Source: Actinomycetota bacterium (GTDB lineage: Bacteria > Actinomycetota > Thermoleophilia > Solirubrobacterales > Solirubrobacteraceae). From it: a stretch of 38,987 bases of DNA. Shown piece after piece: positions 38,658 through 38,987 of this stretch. The first letter of the stretch is position 1. Every line of letters starts with the position of its first letter. The stretch is from assembly GCA_005788585.1 (NCBI GenBank), contig SYBY01000036.1:1-38987 (forward strand), written 5' to 3'. The position numbers and the translations under genes were made by a program. The notes beneath the pieces are model-generated. The model had not been told where the DNA came from. It saw nothing but the letters and a program-made list of their open reading frames with translations, and made no database searches.

Positions 38658-38686
38658 ACCGGGACAACCGGCGTGCGCGCCAGGAC

Positions 38687-38980
38687 TTACGCCTCGGGCT
38701 CGATATCCGTGACCTGGCCGAGCATCTGCGGCAGGACCGCGAAGAACATCTCCTCGAGCTCGTCGGGCACGGTCAGCGTGACGCCCTCGAAGTGAAAGTG
38801 GTCGCCGTGGGCGCGCACGTGGGTCTCCACCGACGCGCCCGCGATGACGAAGAACGGGATGAGCGAGAAGTACTCGAGGTCCTCGAACTCCTCGGGCTCG
38901 ATCCCGGTGTCGACGAGGAGCTTCCAGAGCCGGTCGTCGTACTGCGAGTCGCCGACGGAGATGCGCGCGATCTGGGTCAT
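38687..38980 (-). CDS. Small acidic protein of unknown function
   Basis: A 97-aa protein starting MTQIARISVGDSQYDDRLWK. It is rich in Asp and Glu and has no signal peptide or membrane segment, though LEYFSLIPFFVIAGASVETH in the middle is hydrophobic enough to be a core strand pair. HGDHFHFEG holds three His residues close together. The end is ELEEMFFAVLPQMLGQ. I do not recognise the family. The ATG at 38980 is close to the window end with GGGGGC before it. It precedes the beta-helix gene by 29 bp on the same strand and may be cotranscribed with it. Confidence 0.7.
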   Translation of the reverse strand: MTQIARISVGDSQYDDRLWKLLVDTGIEPEEFEDLEYFSLIPFFVIAGASVETHVRAHGDHFHFEGVTLTVPDELEEMFFAVLPQMLGQVTDIEPEA

Positions 38981-38987
38981 GCCCCCA

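Overview
This is a very G+C-rich chromosomal window with dense genes on both strands. The organism is most likely a high-GC actinobacterium, and my best guess is Thermoleophilia/Solirubrobacterales. That guess rests on the many exported beta-helix and beta-propeller proteins, a C-terminal module carrying NRRR and CTRF motifs, an acidic protein starting MGLLDDAIREH, the mix of TetR/PadR regulators and cyclic-dinucleotide enzymes, and apparent leaderless starts. No phage, plasmid, insertion sequence or CRISPR array was seen.

Layout. 1-4.3 kb: the start of inorganic pyrophosphatase diverges from transketolase across only 19 bp, followed by a secreted protein of unknown function and a CDF metal transporter. 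4.3-9.2 kb (minus): an exported beta-helix/PKD protein, a membrane-anchored lytic transglycosylase with a peptidase-like C-terminus, and an exported phytase-type esterase-like protein. 9.3-16.5 kb (plus): an unusually short cytochrome P450, a membrane GGDEF/HD-GYP protein, a Tat-type epoxide hydrolase overlapping a secreted alpha/beta hydrolase, and a secreted clan-A-type glycosidase. 16.6-26.8 kb (minus): ten collinear genes in two groups. The upstream group is beta-propeller, sulfatase, nucleotide cyclase and NTF2-like lipoprotein. The downstream group is TetR, zinc alcohol dehydrogenase, carboxymuconolactone-decarboxylase-like protein, LtrA, PadR and aldehyde dehydrogenase. 26.9-29.1 kb (plus): a TetR regulator, the remnant of a deleted SDR gene, an intact SDR and an NTF2-like protein. 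29.2-34.3 kb: tRNA-Ala(CGC), a GAF-GGDEF diguanylate cyclase, the acidic protein, a PhzF-like isomerase, a candidate structured RNA and a patatin. 34.3-39 kb: TetR diverging from an acyl-CoA dehydrogenase, a PET-hydrolase/cutinase-type polyester hydrolase, a second beta-helix protein and a small acidic protein.

How the genes fit together. Several regulator-target pairs can be read from shared palindromes. The TetR at 26914 and the SDR at 27900 share the motif TATAkCrGCGATA. The glycosidase and the CMD-family gene, 6 kb apart, share ATAATG-NN-CRTTAT. TetR and the acyl-CoA dehydrogenase diverge around an operator-like region. At least eight genes have a -10-like hexamer 6-8 nt before the start codon and no Shine-Dalgarno sequence, so they look leaderless; in two of them the TAG stop of the upstream gene forms the first half of that hexamer. 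Exported hydrolases are prominent (polyester, epoxide, sulfate ester, glycan and peptidoglycan), suggesting a soil bacterium that breaks down polymers and plant or xenobiotic compounds.

The observations I rate highest are the polyester hydrolase at 36264-37121, the bidirectional leaderless ppa/tkt promoter, the TetR/SDR operator pair with its relic gene, the transglycosylase-peptidase fusion and the structured RNA before the patatin gene. All calls come from reading sequence only; no database search or folding program was run.
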